Counted from the first letter of the stretch, positions 1-9,462 are shown. The stretch: DNA of 47,672 nt from Nitrososphaeraceae archaeon (GCA_025930495.1 JAICOU010000003.1:1-47672); one strand, 5' to 3'. Notes: generated from the letters alone by a model not told the origin. Numbers and translations: made by a program.

Positions 1-209
1 ATTCTTTCTGCAACGGCATCAATATCTTCATCTATTGCAGAGTATTGCGCTTCGAATAATTTATGATATTGTGGAAAGTCTTCACCAGTTACATTCCAGT
101 GATAGTTTCTTGTTTTTGTATATATGATGTATTGATCTGCAACAATGTTACCTAGTATGTCAATGACTTTTTGACGTGAATTTGAAGCAAGTCCTATGTT
201 TGTTTCCAC
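1..209 (-). CDS. dps: Dps-family ferritin-like protein (3' end outside window)
   Basis: The minus strand encodes about 69 residues of a DNA-protection-during-starvation (Dps) protein and runs off the window edge. These proteins form a 12-mer shell that oxidises and stores iron with peroxide, protecting DNA. The visible part has the Dps N-terminal ferroxidase helix: NYHWNVTGEDFPQYHKLFE followed by a D..A.ER segment, the usual order of His, Asp and Glu ligands. The start is taken as GTG at 209, because the same frame reads a stop shortly upstream and there is no ATG between. An AT-rich TATA-like stretch (about 224-235) lies 20-25 bases before it, fitting a leaderless mRNA. Only the C-terminal half is missing, by truncation of the window. 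Confidence 0.85.
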   Translation of the reverse strand, partial: METNIGLASNSRQKVIDILGNIVADQYIIYTKTRNYHWNVTGEDFPQYHKLFEAQYSAIDEDIDAVAER

Positions 210-315
210 GTTAGTATAAGCAATTATTTAATTGATAAACAGTGCTGACAAATTTGTATATGAACCTGACATGAATGTAAGTTTGCCTTAATAATGTATT
301 TCATAGATTAAGAGT

Positions 316-453
316 ATGTCTAAGAAAACCTCCAAAGAACTAGAAAAAAATTGGAAGAAACTAGAACAAGGTGAAATGGCAGAAGAAGTTCATCAGCTTG
401 ATCTCAAAAAGGAGTATGAGCAAGATGAAGAATACGAGGCATCAGAAGATTAA
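316..453 (+). CDS. 45-residue highly charged small protein
   Basis: A short ATG-to-TAA frame encodes 45 residues very rich in Lys and Glu (MSKKTSKELEKNW at the start, acidic QDEEYEASED tail). No family is recognised. The composition is that of a soluble, largely helical or disordered peptide with a basic N-terminal half and an acidic C-terminal half. It lies divergently from dps and upstream of cdc48. A coding origin is plausible because the codons resemble neighbouring genes, but the frame is short and function is unknown. Confidence 0.5.
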   Translation: MSKKTSKELEKNWKKLEQGEMAEEVHQLDLKKEYEQDEEYEASED

Positions 454-465
454 GTGATAGAGTAA

Positions 466-597
466 ATGAATTCAACATATTATTTTCTTGTTTTGATAGT
501 TTCTGTATTGGTCATGATCATTAGCGCAAAAAACAATGTACCATTCAAATCATTAAATTACAATCAAATGGAAAAAATATGGCTGAAATTGAATTAA
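466..597 (+). CDS. Possible 43-residue single-pass membrane peptide
   Basis: The frame encodes 43 residues with one strongly hydrophobic stretch (about residues 5-19, YYFLVLIVSVLVMII) followed by a polar tail. It starts 12 bases after the preceding small ORF and its last 19 bases overlap the start of cdc48 in another frame. The hydrophobic segment is what makes it more than random, but there is no recognised family and the overlap weakens the case. It may instead be untranslated leader of cdc48. Confidence 0.25.
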   Translation: MNSTYYFLVLIVSVLVMIISAKNNVPFKSLNYNQMEKIWLKLN

Positions 598-2696
598 AAA
601 TCGAAGAGATGCCCCAAGCCTATGTAGGCAAAGGTGTAGCCGTTGTAGACCCAAAGATAATTGAAGAAAATAATTGGCAGCCGGGACAAATTCTAGAACT
701 ATCATCAAAGAAAAAAAGCCATGTCAGATTATGGTCTGGATTTCCAGAAGACTATGACAGTGAAATTATTCGCATAGATGGTCTGACTAGATACAACATT
801 GGTGCAAGTATAGGGGAAATGCTTTCTATTAAACCAGTTGAAGGAGTTGATGCAGAACAAATCATATTATCTCCAATTGAAAAAATTCATGCAGAGGGAT
901 TACACGAGTACATGTCATCGCTTTATCAGGGACATGTATTTACTACTGGCGATACAGTTATTGTCAATACTCAGATGGGAAGTAAAATTCAACTAGTTGT
1001 AACTAGTACAAAGCCATCAAAACCAGTATTTGTCACCGAGGATACAATATTCAAGTTGGGCAATATTACAAAATTAGATGATCCCTCCATACCAAGGATA
1101 ACATATGATGATCTAGGAGGATTGAAAAATGAAATTCAAAAGATACGGGAAATGGTGGAATTGCCCATGAGACATCCAGAATTATTTGAAAAAATTGGAA
1201 TAGAATCACCCAAAGGTGTTTTGCTGTATGGTCCACCTGGAACTGGAAAAACTCTATTAGCAAAGGCAGTTGCAGGCGAAACAAATTCCCATTTTACTTC
1301 GCTTAGTGGTCCTGAGATTATGGCAAAGCATTATGGGGAAAGCGAAGAAAAATTACGAGATATTTTCAAGCAGGCAGAAGAAAATGCGCCTAGTATAATT
1401 TTCATCGATGAAATTGATTCTATTGCTCCTAAAAGAGAGGAGGTTTCAGGAGAGTTGGAAAAAAGAATTGTTTCCCAACTTTTGACATTAATGGATGGCA
1501 TGAAAAGTAGAGGCAAAGTAATAGTGATTGCAGCTACTAACAGACCAGACTCTATTGATCCTGCTCTTAGGAGACCGGGTAGATTTGATAGGGAAATAGA
1601 AATTGGAATTCCAGATGATGAAGGAAGATTGCAAATTCTAAACATTCACACACGAGGAATGCCATTGGATAAAAAAGTAGATCTTAAAAAAATATCCAAA
1701 ACAACTCATGGGTTTGTAGGAGCTGATTTGGAAGTACTTTGCAAAGAGGCTGCCATGAGATCCCTTCGAAGAATTTTACCTGAAATTAATCTTCAAGAAG
1801 AAAAAGTGTCAAAAGAGATATTGCAAAAAATCAAGATAACCAGTGAAGATTTTACTGATGCACTAAAAGAAGTAAGACCATCAGCTCTCAGAGAGGTTCT
1901 AGTCCAAACTCCCAATGTTAGCTGGGATGATGTAGGTGGTCTTGACGAATTAAAAGAGACATTACGTGAAGCAATTGAATGGCCATTAAAATACAAAGAT
2001 GCTTTTGAATACGCTCAAATCAAAGCTCCAAAAGGTATCTTGTTGTATGGGCCTCCTGGAACAGGAAAAACCTTGATTGCAAAAGCCATTGCAACAACAA
2101 CTGAATCAAATTTTATCAGCATTAAGGGTCCAGAATTATTATCAAAGTGGGTTGGAGAATCAGAAAAAGGTGTACGAGAGATTTTCAGAAAGGCCCGTCA
2201 AGCAGCACCATGCATAATCTTCTTTGATGAGGTAGATGCCCTTGTTCCAAAAAGAGGTAGCAGTGATTCTGGATCACATGTTACAGAAAGCGTTGTATCG
2301 CAAATTCTCACTGAAATTGATGGATTAGAAGAATTACATAACGTCTTGATAATTGGTGCAACAAATAGATTGGATATTGTGGATCCTGCACTTCTCAGAC
2401 CTGGCAGATTTGATAGAATAATTGAAGTTCCAAATCCAGATGCCCACGGTATAGAAATGATATTTAAGATTCATACACAAAAGAAACCTCTTTCAGATGA
2501 TGTTGATCTAAAAAAACTAGTAGATATGGCAAAAGGGTTTAGCGGAGCTGAGATTGAAGAAGTCTGCAACCGTGCAGCACTTTTGGGAGTTAAGAGATTT
2601 GTTGAAAACAAAGAAAAATCTGTCAAGTCAATTAAGATAACACAAAAAGATTTAGAGCACTCCATAGAAGAAATAAAGAAAACAAAACCCTTATGA
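579..2696 (+). CDS. cdc48: Cdc48/VAT-type AAA+ ATPase
   Basis: This is the archaeal homologue of p97/Cdc48/VAT, a hexameric AAA+ unfoldase that threads proteins through its pore for degradation or remodelling. The 705 residues show an N-terminal double-psi barrel substrate domain (about 1-165), then two AAA modules. D1 has Walker A GPPGTGKT at 218-225 and Walker B IIFIDEID at 273-280; D2 has Walker A at 491-498 and Walker B IIFFDEVD at 546-553. Both modules keep the ATNR sensor-1 motif and the RPGRFDR arginine-finger region. Length is close to the usual 720-760, with a short C-terminal tail. The ATG at 579 gives the expected N-terminus. It stands alone, followed by a 185-base gap before gltX. 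Confidence 0.95.
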   Translation: MAEIELKIEEMPQAYVGKGVAVVDPKIIEENNWQPGQILELSSKKKSHVRLWSGFPEDYDSEIIRIDGLTRYNIGASIGEMLSIKPVEGVDAEQIILSPIEKIHAEGLHEYMSSLYQGHVFTTGDTVIVNTQMGSKIQLVVTSTKPSKPVFVTEDTIFKLGNITKLDDPSIPRITYDDLGGLKNEIQKIREMVELPMRHPELFEKIGIESPKGVLLYGPPGTGKTLLAKAVAGETNSHFTSLSGPEIMAKHYGESEEKLRDIFKQAEENAPSIIFIDEIDSIAPKREEVSGELEKRIVSQLLTLMDGMKSRGKVIVIAATNRPDSIDPALRRPGRFDREIEIGIPDDEGRLQILNIHTRGMPLDKKVDLKKISKTTHGFVGADLEVLCKEAAMRSLRRILPEINLQEEKVSKEILQKIKITSEDFTDALKEVRPSALREVLVQTPNVSWDDVGGLDELKETLREAIEWPLKYKDAFEYAQIKAPKGILLYGPPGTGKTLIAKAIATTTESNFISIKGPELLSKWVGESEKGVREIFRKARQAAPCIIFFDEVDALVPKRGSSDSGSHVTESVVSQILTEIDGLEELHNVLIIGATNRLDIVDPALLRPGRFDRIIEVPNPDAHGIEMIFKIHTQKKPLSDDVDLKKLVDMAKGFSGAEIEEVCNRAALLGVKRFVENKEKSVKSIKITQKDLEHSIEEIKKTKPL

Positions 2697-2833
2697 TTGA
2701 TCTTAAAAATATTTTGGCAGTATATGATTTTTCAGAAATTTTAACCGCATATACAACAGAAGAGTAAAAGATCATTCTTGAAAGACCTCATTGTAATGAA
2801 AAATATGGAGTTTTTTGGCAAAAATAAGGTAGT

Positions 2834-2874
2834 GTTAGTATAAAAAAGGCTTAGTAAACAGCTAACATAGGAGT
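2834..2874 (+). promoter_or_regulatory. Promoter and ribosome binding site of gltX
   Basis: A TATA-like run (gtataaaaaagg, about 2837-2848) is followed by AGGAG at 2870-2874, eight bases before a TTG codon at 2882. The strong Shine-Dalgarno at good spacing decides for TTG as the start of gltX, since no ATG is available nearby in that frame. Confidence 0.5.
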
Positions 2875-2881
2875 CTATAAT

Positions 2882-4591
2882 TTGGATGACGAGATAAGAA
2901 AAGAGATTCGAAAAATAGCATTACAAAATGCATTTGAGCATGAGGGAAAAACTCAGGATAAAATTGTATTAGCAAAAATTCTTGGAACAAAACCAGAATT
3001 TAGATCTAAGGTAAAAGAAATTGTTGGGAATATTGCAGAGATTGTTTCTACAGTTAATCAAACATCATTTGAGGAACAAAGAAAGGAAATAGAAGAAAAT
3101 TTTCCAGAAATTTTAATTCCAAAAGAAAAAATTGAGGAAAGAGAAGGACTACCTCCATTAAAAGGAGCAGAACAGGGGAAAGTCATAACTAGATTTCCAC
3201 CAGAACCTAATGGATATCCACACATAGGACATGCTAAAGCAGCTATCATTAATGCAGAATATGCAAAGATGTATGGTGGTAAATTTATTTTGAGAATGGA
3301 TGATACAAATCCAGAAGCTGAAAGAATGGAATACCATGCTGCAATTAAAGTAGGATTAGATTGGTTAGGGATCAAATTTGATATCATAAAAAACACTTCA
3401 GATGATATGGAATTATTTTATAAAAAAGGAATTGAGTTGATCAATTCAGGAAAAGCTTACGTCTGTACTTGTAAGAGAGATGACATAAGCAACAATAGAA
3501 AGGAAAGAAAAGCATGCAAATGTAGTAAAGGCGACATTAAACAAAATATTCAAGGTTGGGGGAAAATGTTTGACAAGTTTAAACCGGGGGATGCAATCGT
3601 AAGATTTCGCGGAGATATGAAAGCAGATAATGCAGTAATGCGAGATCCAGTATTATTTAGGATAATTGATGAAAAACACTACACACTAGGAAACAAATAT
3701 CGAGTTTGGCCAAGTTATGATTTTGCCGTAGCAATTGAAGATAGTAATGATGGAGTTACTCATGCATTTCGTTCTAAGGAATTTGAATTAAGAAAAGAGC
3801 TAATTGATGCTATTTTAGATGCATTGAATATGCGAAAACCATATCAGGATTTCTTTTCTAGGCTCGAATTCAAAGGCATGCCCATTTCTAAAAGAATCCT
3901 CAAGCCATTGATAGAAGAAGGAAAGGTGTCATGGTACGATGATCCAAGATTACCTACTTTAGAATCACTCAGAAGAAGAGGGATTAAACCAGAAGCAATA
4001 AAAAAATTCATCTTATCTTTAGGATTAACTAAAGCAAATACCTTAGCACCATTTGATGTACTTGAGTCATTCAATAGAAAATTCGTTGATGCAGACAGTA
4101 TTAGATTATTTATGGTGAGCAAACCAAAAAAACTCACAATTAAAAAATTACCATTTTCATTTGTAGAAATTCCAAATCACCCAGTAAAAGATATGGGGAA
4201 AAGAAAAATCAATTTAGATGAAAATTTCTATATTTCAGGAGAAGATGCAGAAAATATCAAAGAAGGCACTCAGATCAGATTATTAGGATTAGGAAATGTC
4301 GTAATATCAAAGATCAATGAAGAATTAGAAGGAGAATTCATAAAAGATGGGAACATTACAGACATACAAAAAATTCAATGGGTATCACAAAAAAATGCTC
4401 ACATAATCAAAATTCTCATTCCAAAGCAATTGTTTATTGATGATGAATTTAACGAAAATAGTTTAGAAGAATTGGAGGTTTATACAGAACCACATTACTT
4501 ACAATTAAAAGATGGAGAAGAAATTCAATTTGTCAGATTTGGATATTGTAGAAAGGATTCACAGAATCAAGCAATTTTTACACACAAGTGA
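2882..4591 (+). CDS. gltX: Glutamyl-tRNA synthetase, archaeal type
   Basis: A class I aminoacyl-tRNA synthetase that charges tRNA-Glu and, in archaea lacking GlnRS, also tRNA-Gln for later amidation. The 569 residues show the archaeal/eukaryotic architecture: an N-terminal helical extension (about 1-100), the catalytic Rossmann fold with FPPEPNGYPHIGHAKA (HIGH at 114-117), and a KMSKS-equivalent ISKRIL at 335-340. A beta-barrel anticodon domain (about 390-569) marks the GlnRS-like class rather than the bacterial one. A CTC...CKC pair (Cys195/197 and 212/214) could bind zinc. Its stop overlaps the GTG of the next gene, so the two are probably cotranscribed. Start is TTG, supported by the AGGAG upstream. 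Confidence 0.95.
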   Translation: MDDEIRKEIRKIALQNAFEHEGKTQDKIVLAKILGTKPEFRSKVKEIVGNIAEIVSTVNQTSFEEQRKEIEENFPEILIPKEKIEEREGLPPLKGAEQGKVITRFPPEPNGYPHIGHAKAAIINAEYAKMYGGKFILRMDDTNPEAERMEYHAAIKVGLDWLGIKFDIIKNTSDDMELFYKKGIELINSGKAYVCTCKRDDISNNRKERKACKCSKGDIKQNIQGWGKMFDKFKPGDAIVRFRGDMKADNAVMRDPVLFRIIDEKHYTLGNKYRVWPSYDFAVAIEDSNDGVTHAFRSKEFELRKELIDAILDALNMRKPYQDFFSRLEFKGMPISKRILKPLIEEGKVSWYDDPRLPTLESLRRRGIKPEAIKKFILSLGLTKANTLAPFDVLESFNRKFVDADSIRLFMVSKPKKLTIKKLPFSFVEIPNHPVKDMGKRKINLDENFYISGEDAENIKEGTQIRLLGLGNVVISKINEELEGEFIKDGNITDIQKIQWVSQKNAHIIKILIPKQLFIDDEFNENSLEELEVYTEPHYLQLKDGEEIQFVRFGYCRKDSQNQAIFTHK

Positions 4592-5472
4592 GTGAGAAAA
4601 TTATGAAGATAGCGCGACTATTCCATGAAAATAGTGAGACATATGGTTTTGTAAAAGGAGATAAAGTTGCAACAAAAGATGAAATAACTTATCAGACAGG
4701 AGTTCCAATTCCACAAAGCATCAAAGATTTTCTTTTTGATGGATGGTATGATGAAATCAAAGAACAATCGGATGCTTTGCCATATGGAGAAAATATTTCA
4801 AAATTTAAATTATCAAGTCCAATTCCAAATCCGAATAAGATCATCTGTTTAGCATATAATTATGTAGATCATGCGAAAGAACAAAATCTACTACCGCCAG
4901 AGGAGCCAGCTATAGTTCTAAAGCCAAGAACTACCCTAACAGGTACAGAATCAGACATAGTTTGTCCTGATTTTGTAACTCAGTTGGATTATGAAGTAGA
5001 ATTAGCCTTGATAATAGGTAAAAATTGCAAAAATATCAACGAAGAGCAAGCAAAAGAGGCAATATTTGGATACATGATTCTAAATGATGTTTCAGCAAGA
5101 GACATTCAATTCAAAGATAAACAGTTCACACGAGGAAAAAGTTTTGATACATTTGCACCATCTGGGCCATGGATAACAACAGCAGATGAAATCAAAGACC
5201 CACAGAATTTAAAACTGACAACTAAAATTAATGGAGATATACGACAAAATTCATCTACAAACAATATGTTCATAAAAATACCAGAAATAGTATCCAAATT
5301 AAGCAAAGTGATGACTCTTGAAAAAGGAGATATCATTTCAACTGGAACTCCTGCAGGAGTAATGTTAAACAAACCAAATGCAGTATTTCTTAAAAATGGA
5401 GACAAAATAGAAATGGAAATTGAAAAATTGGGAATTTTAAAAAATACAATTAGATTTGTGAATGAGAATTAG
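4588..5472 (+). CDS. Fumarylacetoacetate hydrolase (FAH) family protein
   Basis: An FAH-superfamily enzyme; members hydrolyse or decarboxylate beta-diketo acids (acylpyruvates, oxaloacetate, homoprotocatechuate intermediates). The metal site is visible: DYEVELA (Glu136, Glu138) and NDVSARD (Asp167), with GKSFDTFAPSGPW and STGTPAGV lining the active site. Length (294) is normal for the single-domain group. The frame can begin at GTG 4588, which overlaps the gltX stop, or at ATG 4603, which gives the more usual MKIARL start; I cannot decide between them. The 3' end overlaps the convergent GNAT gene by four bases. The substrate cannot be inferred from sequence; an oxaloacetate decarboxylase-like role is one possibility. 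Confidence 0.88.
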   Translation: MSEKIMKIARLFHENSETYGFVKGDKVATKDEITYQTGVPIPQSIKDFLFDGWYDEIKEQSDALPYGENISKFKLSSPIPNPNKIICLAYNYVDHAKEQNLLPPEEPAIVLKPRTTLTGTESDIVCPDFVTQLDYEVELALIIGKNCKNINEEQAKEAIFGYMILNDVSARDIQFKDKQFTRGKSFDTFAPSGPWITTADEIKDPQNLKLTTKINGDIRQNSSTNNMFIKIPEIVSKLSKVMTLEKGDIISTGTPAGVMLNKPNAVFLKNGDKIEMEIEKLGILKNTIRFVNEN

Positions 5473-6254
5473 CACAGAAATTTTTGCATTAGGTTAAATG
5501 TGATTTTATGTTCTAGAGTATGTAAAAAAGGCAATTTCTCTTTAGTCAAGATTTGTATTTTTTTATAATTTTTTTCTGCGCCATAATTTTGTATGTATGA
5601 AATAAGATTCAAAGTGTTATTTTGAGAACCTGAAAATAAAGTTACAATCAAAGTTTTATCAAAATGTTCTGAATCAGTCATAATTGCAGTTGAAACACTA
5701 CCAAACTTGTCTGAAAAAATTATTTTGTTTTGTTCTGATAACGAAAGTAAAGTTTCTTCATCTAAAACTAACCATCTCCACGATTTTACATAATGAGTTG
5801 CCATAGAATTTAAGACATTGCCAAATTGTATTTTATGACTATTGTTAATCTGTGGAGAAAGAGAATAAAAATTCCAAGTTTGAGATATCTGATAATTGAG
5901 ATTTTTTGCCATTGAAAGAGAGGGTAAATTTTTAGCATCAATAAGCATGAATGAAGATAGTATTTGTTTTTCTTTAGCAATTAATTCTATATGCCTAACT
6001 AGATCTGAAGCAAAACCTTGTCTACGAAAATTTGAGTTAATTCTGATTCCTTCAATCCATACTTGATTTTTAGAGAAAAATGCATGACATACGCCAACAG
6101 GATATTGTTTTTCAATAACGAGTAAATTGCCTTCAGATAACCAATAATCCCAAACATCTTGAATATAATCACCCCATGAAAAAGTATCTTTACAAAAACT
6201 CAATACAGAAAATTTATCTGAATTGATTGCATCTCTAATCACTATTGTCCCCAT
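5469..6254 (-). CDS. GNAT-family N-acetyltransferase
   Basis: A GCN5-related acetyltransferase using acetyl-CoA. The first 130 residues hold the GNAT fold: strand IEGIRINSNFRRQGFASDLV with the pantetheine-binding loop RRQGFA at 77-82, followed by a helix and a LSMAKNLNY segment equivalent to the ALYEKLGF motif. The remaining 130 residues do not resemble a complete second GNAT by eye but may be a degenerate copy, as in tandem-GNAT proteins. The start is ATG 6254, divergent from the Rieske gene with only 39 bases between them, so the two promoters must overlap. Acceptor substrate is unknown. Confidence 0.8.
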   Translation of the reverse strand: MGTIVIRDAINSDKFSVLSFCKDTFSWGDYIQDVWDYWLSEGNLLVIEKQYPVGVCHAFFSKNQVWIEGIRINSNFRRQGFASDLVRHIELIAKEKQILSSFMLIDAKNLPSLSMAKNLNYQISQTWNFYSLSPQINNSHKIQFGNVLNSMATHYVKSWRWLVLDEETLLSLSEQNKIIFSDKFGSVSTAIMTDSEHFDKTLIVTLFSGSQNNTLNLISYIQNYGAEKNYKKIQILTKEKLPFLHTLEHKITFNLMQKFLC

Positions 6255-6293
6255 ATACGAAAAAATATTAAGAATGATAGACTAAAAACCATA

Positions 6294-6602
6294 ATGGGTA
6301 AAATAATAGCTGGAAAAACCACAGACATTACTCCTGGAAAGATGATCAAAGTTTCGGTGGACGGTAAAGAGATAATGGTTGCAAATATTGATGGGGATTA
6401 TTGTGCTATGGACGATTCTTGTACTCATTCAGGTGCAAGTCTTTCAGAAGGAAAATTAGATGGCTGTAAAGTGATATGTGGATGGCATAAAGCCGAATTT
6501 GATTGTAAAACTGGTAAATTAGTTAAATTTCCTGCTAAAATTAGAGATTTAGCATCATATAATGTTTCTATAGAATCAGACAACGTATTTGTAGAGATGT
6601 AA
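6294..6602 (+). CDS. Rieske-type [2Fe-2S] ferredoxin
   Basis: A soluble Rieske protein of 102 residues. The cluster ligands are present in the right order: CTHSG (Cys43, His45) and CGWH (Cys62, His65), separated by 16 residues. No transmembrane segment or signal peptide is seen, so this is the ferredoxin subtype (like those of dioxygenase or nitrite reductase NirD systems) rather than a cytochrome bc-type subunit. The partner is not evident from its neighbours. Thaumarchaea typically carry several such small electron carriers in addition to many blue-copper proteins. Confidence 0.93.
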   Translation: MGKIIAGKTTDITPGKMIKVSVDGKEIMVANIDGDYCAMDDSCTHSGASLSEGKLDGCKVICGWHKAEFDCKTGKLVKFPAKIRDLASYNVSIESDNVFVEM

Positions 6603-6638
6603 CTATATACTTCAAATTTTCAAGAAATGGTGTAAAAA

Positions 6639-6908
6639 ATGATTGATGATAAACAAAACAAAGAAGCAATGAAAGAAGCAATAGAAACACTAAACCAAAT
6701 TGCTACAAACCATTCAACACCCAAAACAATTAAAAAATCCATTACTGATTTGATAGCGGATTTGAATAATGAGGAATATTCACTATCAGTTAGAGCTAAT
6801 AATACAATTAGTTTGTTAGATGATGTGACACAAGATCCAAATATGCCTTCATATGTAAGAACACAATTATGGCAAGCAGTCTCAAAGCTTGAAAGCATAA
6901 GAGAATAA
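6639..6908 (+). CDS. UPF0147 family protein
   Basis: An 89-residue, all-helical, acidic protein that matches the archaeal UPF0147 family in length and in its pattern (ETLNQIATNHSTPKTIKKSI near the N-terminus, DPNMPSYVRTQLW near the C-terminus). The family is widely conserved in archaea but has no established function. It lies 36 bases after the Rieske gene on the same strand and 25 bases before a methyltransferase. Confidence 0.85.
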   Translation: MIDDKQNKEAMKEAIETLNQIATNHSTPKTIKKSITDLIADLNNEEYSLSVRANNTISLLDDVTQDPNMPSYVRTQLWQAVSKLESIRE

Positions 6909-6933
6909 ATTCTATATTGTTTTAGTCCTAATA

Positions 6934-7692
6934 TTGAAAATAGAAGAATATCTAAAATCACTACCAGAAAATATAGTTAGTGGAGAAGATGTTCAATTAC
7001 CAGATAGATCATTTAGAGAAATTTTTAATTTTGCAAATTTAGGAAAAAATGATATTTTTTATCATCTTGGATGTGGAAATGGGAGAGGAATCATGTTATC
7101 CTTGAAAGAATATAATGTAAAAAAGGCTGTAGGTATTGACAATAACCCAGATAAAATCAAACAAGCAAAAGAGATTCTAAATCAAAATAGTCTTTCGGGA
7201 GAGTTAATTTGTGAAAATATACAAAATATAGATATTTCTGAGGCAACGGTAATTTTGTTTTGGTTTACTAATGAAGAAATTATTAATCATATGATGAATA
7301 AATTCAAAGATCTAAAACAGGGTACAAAAATAATCACGATTTGGGGGCCCTTACCAGATTGTCTTCCTGAAAAAGTAGAATTTCCATATATAATTAACCA
7401 GATTCCTTTCAAAAAAGCAAATAGTTTGCAAGAACAATTATTAGAAATTTTTGAAGTGAAATGTGTGAGTTTTGTAACTGCGTGGGAATTTGCAGAAAGA
7501 TACACAAAAGCAATCAGCACCCCTGAAATTGGAAATGACAGATTTTTAACAATTATTCAAACTTTAGTAATTTGGATTAATGCAAGGAATTTAGGAATCT
7601 CTTGTGGAGATAAAATCCCTGAGTCTATTCAGACATATATAGACATCATGAAAACACATTTCAATATTGATTTTGAACATCTTTTAAAATAA
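6934..7692 (+). CDS. SAM-dependent methyltransferase, class I
   Basis: A Rossmann-fold methyltransferase of 252 residues. Motif I is IFYHLGCGNGRG (about 41-52), followed by an acidic residue at the end of strand 2 (VGIDNN, Asp69) that would hold the ribose of SAM, and a motif IV-like strand ATVILFWF. The C-terminal third (about 150-252) is unfamiliar and may bind substrate. The start is TTG 6934, as no ATG precedes the conserved region. Target is unknown. Confidence 0.75.
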   Translation: MKIEEYLKSLPENIVSGEDVQLPDRSFREIFNFANLGKNDIFYHLGCGNGRGIMLSLKEYNVKKAVGIDNNPDKIKQAKEILNQNSLSGELICENIQNIDISEATVILFWFTNEEIINHMMNKFKDLKQGTKIITIWGPLPDCLPEKVEFPYIINQIPFKKANSLQEQLLEIFEVKCVSFVTAWEFAERYTKAISTPEIGNDRFLTIIQTLVIWINARNLGISCGDKIPESIQTYIDIMKTHFNIDFEHLLK

Positions 7693-7732
7693 TTTGTGTA
7701 ATCCTTTTATTTTGTGTTAATCACATATAGGT

Positions 7733-8080
7733 ATGACAGATAAAATAAACATCAATGTATCTGCCGTAGATTATGATAAAACAAGCAAGGCAATAACACA
7801 ACAACTTTTTCTTTTAGAAGAGATGGTTCATAGTCAAGAGGGTTTTGTAATGACAGATTCAGAATTTGCATTTGGGTGGCATTTTTTTGTTGTAAGTGTC
7901 AACAAAACATTAGTAGAAAAACTTGTTGATCAAATGGGATCAGATTTTAATAGATTGAAAGGAAAGAGTATGGAAAAAAAATTTCTCACATGGCTTACAA
8001 ATAATTTAGAGGGTAAAACTCCCCGATTCAAATTGGCCATTAAAGAAGAGATGGAATCAAGTAAATACGGTATTTTTTAA
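7733..8080 (+). CDS. Conserved-looking small protein of unknown function
   Basis: A 115-residue soluble protein starting at ATG 7733 after a 40-base gap that contains an AT-rich promoter-like run. I do not recognise a family. The composition is mixed alpha/beta with a central aromatic patch (FAFGWHFFVVSV) and a basic C-terminal half (KGKSMEKKFLTW). There are no cysteines, membrane segments or repeats. It ends 12 bases before the convergent tRNA-His gene. Confidence 0.65.
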   Translation: MTDKININVSAVDYDKTSKAITQQLFLLEEMVHSQEGFVMTDSEFAFGWHFFVVSVNKTLVEKLVDQMGSDFNRLKGKSMEKKFLTWLTNNLEGKTPRFKLAIKEEMESSKYGIF

Positions 8081-8092
8081 AAAATTACGTTA

Positions 8093-8165
8093 GGCCCTCG
8101 AGGGTAATCGAAACCCTGTCCGGGGATCCACAGTCCCCTATACTAGCCACTGTACTACGAGGGCC
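8093..8165 (-). tRNA. tRNA-His (GUG)
   Basis: The minus strand folds as an intron-free tRNA: acceptor GCCCTCG/CGAGGGC, D-arm GTAC/GTAT, anticodon stem GGGGA/TCCCC with loop CTGTGGA (anticodon GTG), T-arm AGGGT-TTCGATT-ACCCT. The extra G-1 specific to tRNA-His is encoded (8165) opposite a C73 discriminator (8093), as in other archaea. CCA is not encoded. Confidence 0.95.
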
Positions 8166-8247
8166 ACAAGAATAAAAAATCTGGTATCCTGTAATAATCT
8201 TTGATTTTAATATGATGAAAATTAGCCTGTAGATTTATTATTAACCA

Positions 8248-8343
8248 ATGAAAATTCAAGTTATGAGATTTTGGTGGGTAGCTATGGGAATAACAATTGG
8301 ACTCACATGGATTGGCGTTAACTACTTACTACCGTGGAAATAA
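8248..8343 (+). CDS. 31-residue membrane microprotein
   Basis: A very short ATG-to-TAA frame encodes MKIQVMRFWWVAMGITIG followed by LTWIGVNYLLPWK. One transmembrane helix (about residues 8-27) with Trp residues at both ends and basic residues at both termini is what one expects of a real single-pass peptide, and the Trp content (four in 31) is unlikely in random AT-rich DNA. It lies alone between tRNA-His and corA. Function unknown; a small subunit or regulator of a membrane complex is possible. Confidence 0.5.
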   Translation: MKIQVMRFWWVAMGITIGLTWIGVNYLLPWK

Positions 8344-8445
8344 TCTAAAATTCAAGATATCAAATTATTGATTTTAATTAATCGTTAGAACTTTTTATCA
8401 AAATAACGATCGCTTTAAATTTGTTGGAACAAGTTACCATTCAAC

Positions 8446-9462
8446 TTGAAGAAAGGATTTATCGCCAATCGATTGCATGGTGGAAAAAAACCTACAGGAA
8501 TAGTAGTGGAAAGAAAGATAGAAACAGTTCAAGGTAAGAAATTTTTATGGACAGATTTACAAAGTCCAGATAGAAGCGATGTTGAAAAATTAGCTGAGAA
8601 ATATAGTTTCAACACATTAAATATTGAAGACTGTATGACTAAATTTGAGCTTCCAAAATTAGATAGTTATGATGACCATTTCTTTGTGATATTACATTTT
8701 CCCCCACTCTTACAACAACCGGGAAGTTCAAGAAATAGCCAGCTTTCCATATTCATAGGAAAGGATTTTCTAGTAACCGTTCATCAAGGAGATTTAAAAC
8801 CATTAGTGGATTTAGTAAATATTTGTAAAAATGATTTGGATCAGCATAGAAAAGAAAGATTACTCGAAAAATCATCAGGATATCTACTTCATGAAATAAT
8901 AGATATTCTAGTAGACGATCTATTACACATATCAAGAAAAGTAATTGCTAATTTAGATGACCTTGAGGATGAAGTATTTGATGAAACAAAATCAGTTGCA
9001 AGAAGTATTGCATTACTTAGAAGGGAAATTAACATAATGAGAAGAATAGCCAACCCGTTAAAAAAATTCGTATTAGAAATTGCTAAAAATATTAAGAGGT
9101 TTTCAGATGAAGAGGATCTTGCATTATATTTTGATGATGTAATTGATCATATTGACAAAGTAATTGAAACCCTAGAAGAATCCAGAGAAACGATGGAGAT
9201 TTACAAAGATACAGATTTCATGCTCAGTACTGAAAAAACAAACAAAGTACTTGCAGCATTAACAATAGTTTTTACATTTGCAATTCCTGGAACAGTTATT
9301 GGAACATTTTATGGAATGAACATAAATTTACCTGGAGGAATAAATGATCATTCAACACTTTTAGGACCATATACATCACTCATAATAATAACTCTAGCAT
9401 CAATAATACCAGTAGCATTAATGTTTGGTTATTTCAAAAAGCTTGGTTGGATTAATAAGTAA
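8446..9462 (+). CDS. corA: CorA-type Mg2+/Co2+ channel
   Basis: A pentameric divalent-cation channel of the cytoplasmic membrane. The 338 residues show an N-terminal alpha/beta cytoplasmic domain (to about 165), a long helical stalk (about 165-270), and two C-terminal membrane helices (about 268-288 and 307-329). The first ends in the diagnostic YGMN pore signature (Gly290-Met-Asn292) and the second is followed by the basic tail KKLGWINK. Length is typical. The chosen start is TTG 8446, the nearest start codon before the conserved region; other upstream TTGs are in different frames. It is a single gene with its own upstream AT-rich promoter region. Confidence 0.93.
   Translation: MKKGFIANRLHGGKKPTGIVVERKIETVQGKKFLWTDLQSPDRSDVEKLAEKYSFNTLNIEDCMTKFELPKLDSYDDHFFVILHFPPLLQQPGSSRNSQLSIFIGKDFLVTVHQGDLKPLVDLVNICKNDLDQHRKERLLEKSSGYLLHEIIDILVDDLLHISRKVIANLDDLEDEVFDETKSVARSIALLRREINIMRRIANPLKKFVLEIAKNIKRFSDEEDLALYFDDVIDHIDKVIETLEESRETMEIYKDTDFMLSTEKTNKVLAALTIVFTFAIPGTVIGTFYGMNINLPGGINDHSTLLGPYTSLIIITLASIIPVALMFGYFKKLGWINK

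Noticed and set aside
8210-8240. C/D box RNA suggested by ATGATGA near 8211
   Set aside because: No D-box CTGA or second C box was found at usable spacing.
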